A stretch of 64,000 nt of DNA from Dethiosulfovibrio salsuginis. GTDB taxonomy: Bacteria; Synergistota; Synergistia; Synergistales; Dethiosulfovibrionaceae. This document shows, one piece after another, positions 63,848-64,000 of the stretch. How positions within the stretch are numbered: position 1 is the first letter of the stretch; each line of letters starts with the position of its first letter. A program made the position numbers and the translations under genes. The DNA lies in contig NZ_FXBB01000001.1 in NCBI RefSeq assembly GCF_900177735.1, positions 267,174 through 331,173 on the forward strand, written 5' to 3'. The notes under the pieces are model-generated. The model searched no databases, was not told the origin of the DNA, and saw nothing but the letters and a program-made list of their open reading frames with translations.

Positions 63848-64000
63848 GGTTGTTCGGAAGGGAATAGGTATACCAGGAGGGCTCGACTCTCATAGAACCC
63901 TGCCCAGAGACCGGATTAGCCTGCACGACCTGCACAACTGCAACCGCAGGTCCGGCGGCTGGAGCCCACATATAGCCGTCTCCGAAGGGCATCAGGACCA
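63843..64000 (-). CDS. C-terminal end of an unrecognised protein (5' part outside window)
   Basis: I read an open frame from the right edge: VLMPFGDGYMWAPAAGPAVA, then VVQVVQANPVSGQG, then SMRVEPSWYTYSLPNNP and TAA (63845-63843). It is rich in valine, proline and alanine. The stop lies inside the outer inverted repeat of element B. Too little is visible to name the family. Confidence 0.5.
   Translation of the reverse strand, partial: VLMPFGDGYMWAPAAGPAVAVVQVVQANPVSGQGSMRVEPSWYTYSLPNNP

Overview
The window is about 64 kb of a bacterial chromosome with roughly 55% G+C, very dense gene packing, many 1-4 nt overlaps and frequent GTG/TTG starts. No 16S gene or other decisive marker is present. 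The gene set suggests a strictly anaerobic, amino-acid-fermenting or sulfur-reducing bacterium of the Synergistota (Dethiosulfovibrio-like): an exported CbiK-type cobaltochelatase, T-box control of threonine genes, a DHH-CBS-CCA fusion, orphan hypAB and a CstR-like regulator. That placement is inference.

Layout. 1-8770 (minus strand): the start of speD, a fused amino-acid ABC transporter and its ATPase, murB, ygiQ, hemW and lepA. 8878-19030 (plus): a ten-gene purine operon, purC-S-Q-L-F-M-N-H-D-E, with a good sigma-70 promoter and a strong terminator. 19031-31484: a defence island. It holds a four-gene type III restriction-modification-like cassette (PLD-like/SNF2 helicase, DUF4391 protein, Mod, Res), an ATPase/DUF4276 pair resembling AbiL, a small unknown gene and an orphan HicB. 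The island carries two sets of direct repeats: a second, damaged copy of the purE 3' end with its terminator, and a 46-bp repeat. The two repeats abut exactly at 28530/28531.

31551-46807: an aldo/keto reductase, a PAS-GGDEF-EAL protein, a class IV aminotransferase, and the T-box-controlled thrC-thrB-ACT operon. These are followed by surE, a site-2 protease, a DHH-CBS-CCA nucleotidyltransferase, coaE (with a CutA-like C-terminal extension), pcrA/uvrD, hypB, hypA and hpf. 47014-54463: an aminotransferase, mntP, a secreted protein, an NCS2 purine permease, frr-pyrH-tsf-rpsB, a CsoR/CstR-family regulator and the SRP RNA. 54456-59107: a cobalamin-riboswitch locus, cbiK-btuC-btuD-btuF plus a Gate-like membrane protein. 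59128-64000: hflC/hflK, a secreted repeat-domain protein, tRNA-Ser(GGA), a response regulator-GGDEF protein and a partial gene at the right edge.

The most unusual non-coding feature is a pair of inverted copies (about 240-260 bp; 49316-49553 and 63589-63847) of a highly structured palindromic element. Each has terminal inverted repeats, nested stems and two internal hairpins with the same AGGAC loop. No transposase, rRNA operon or CRISPR array was seen.
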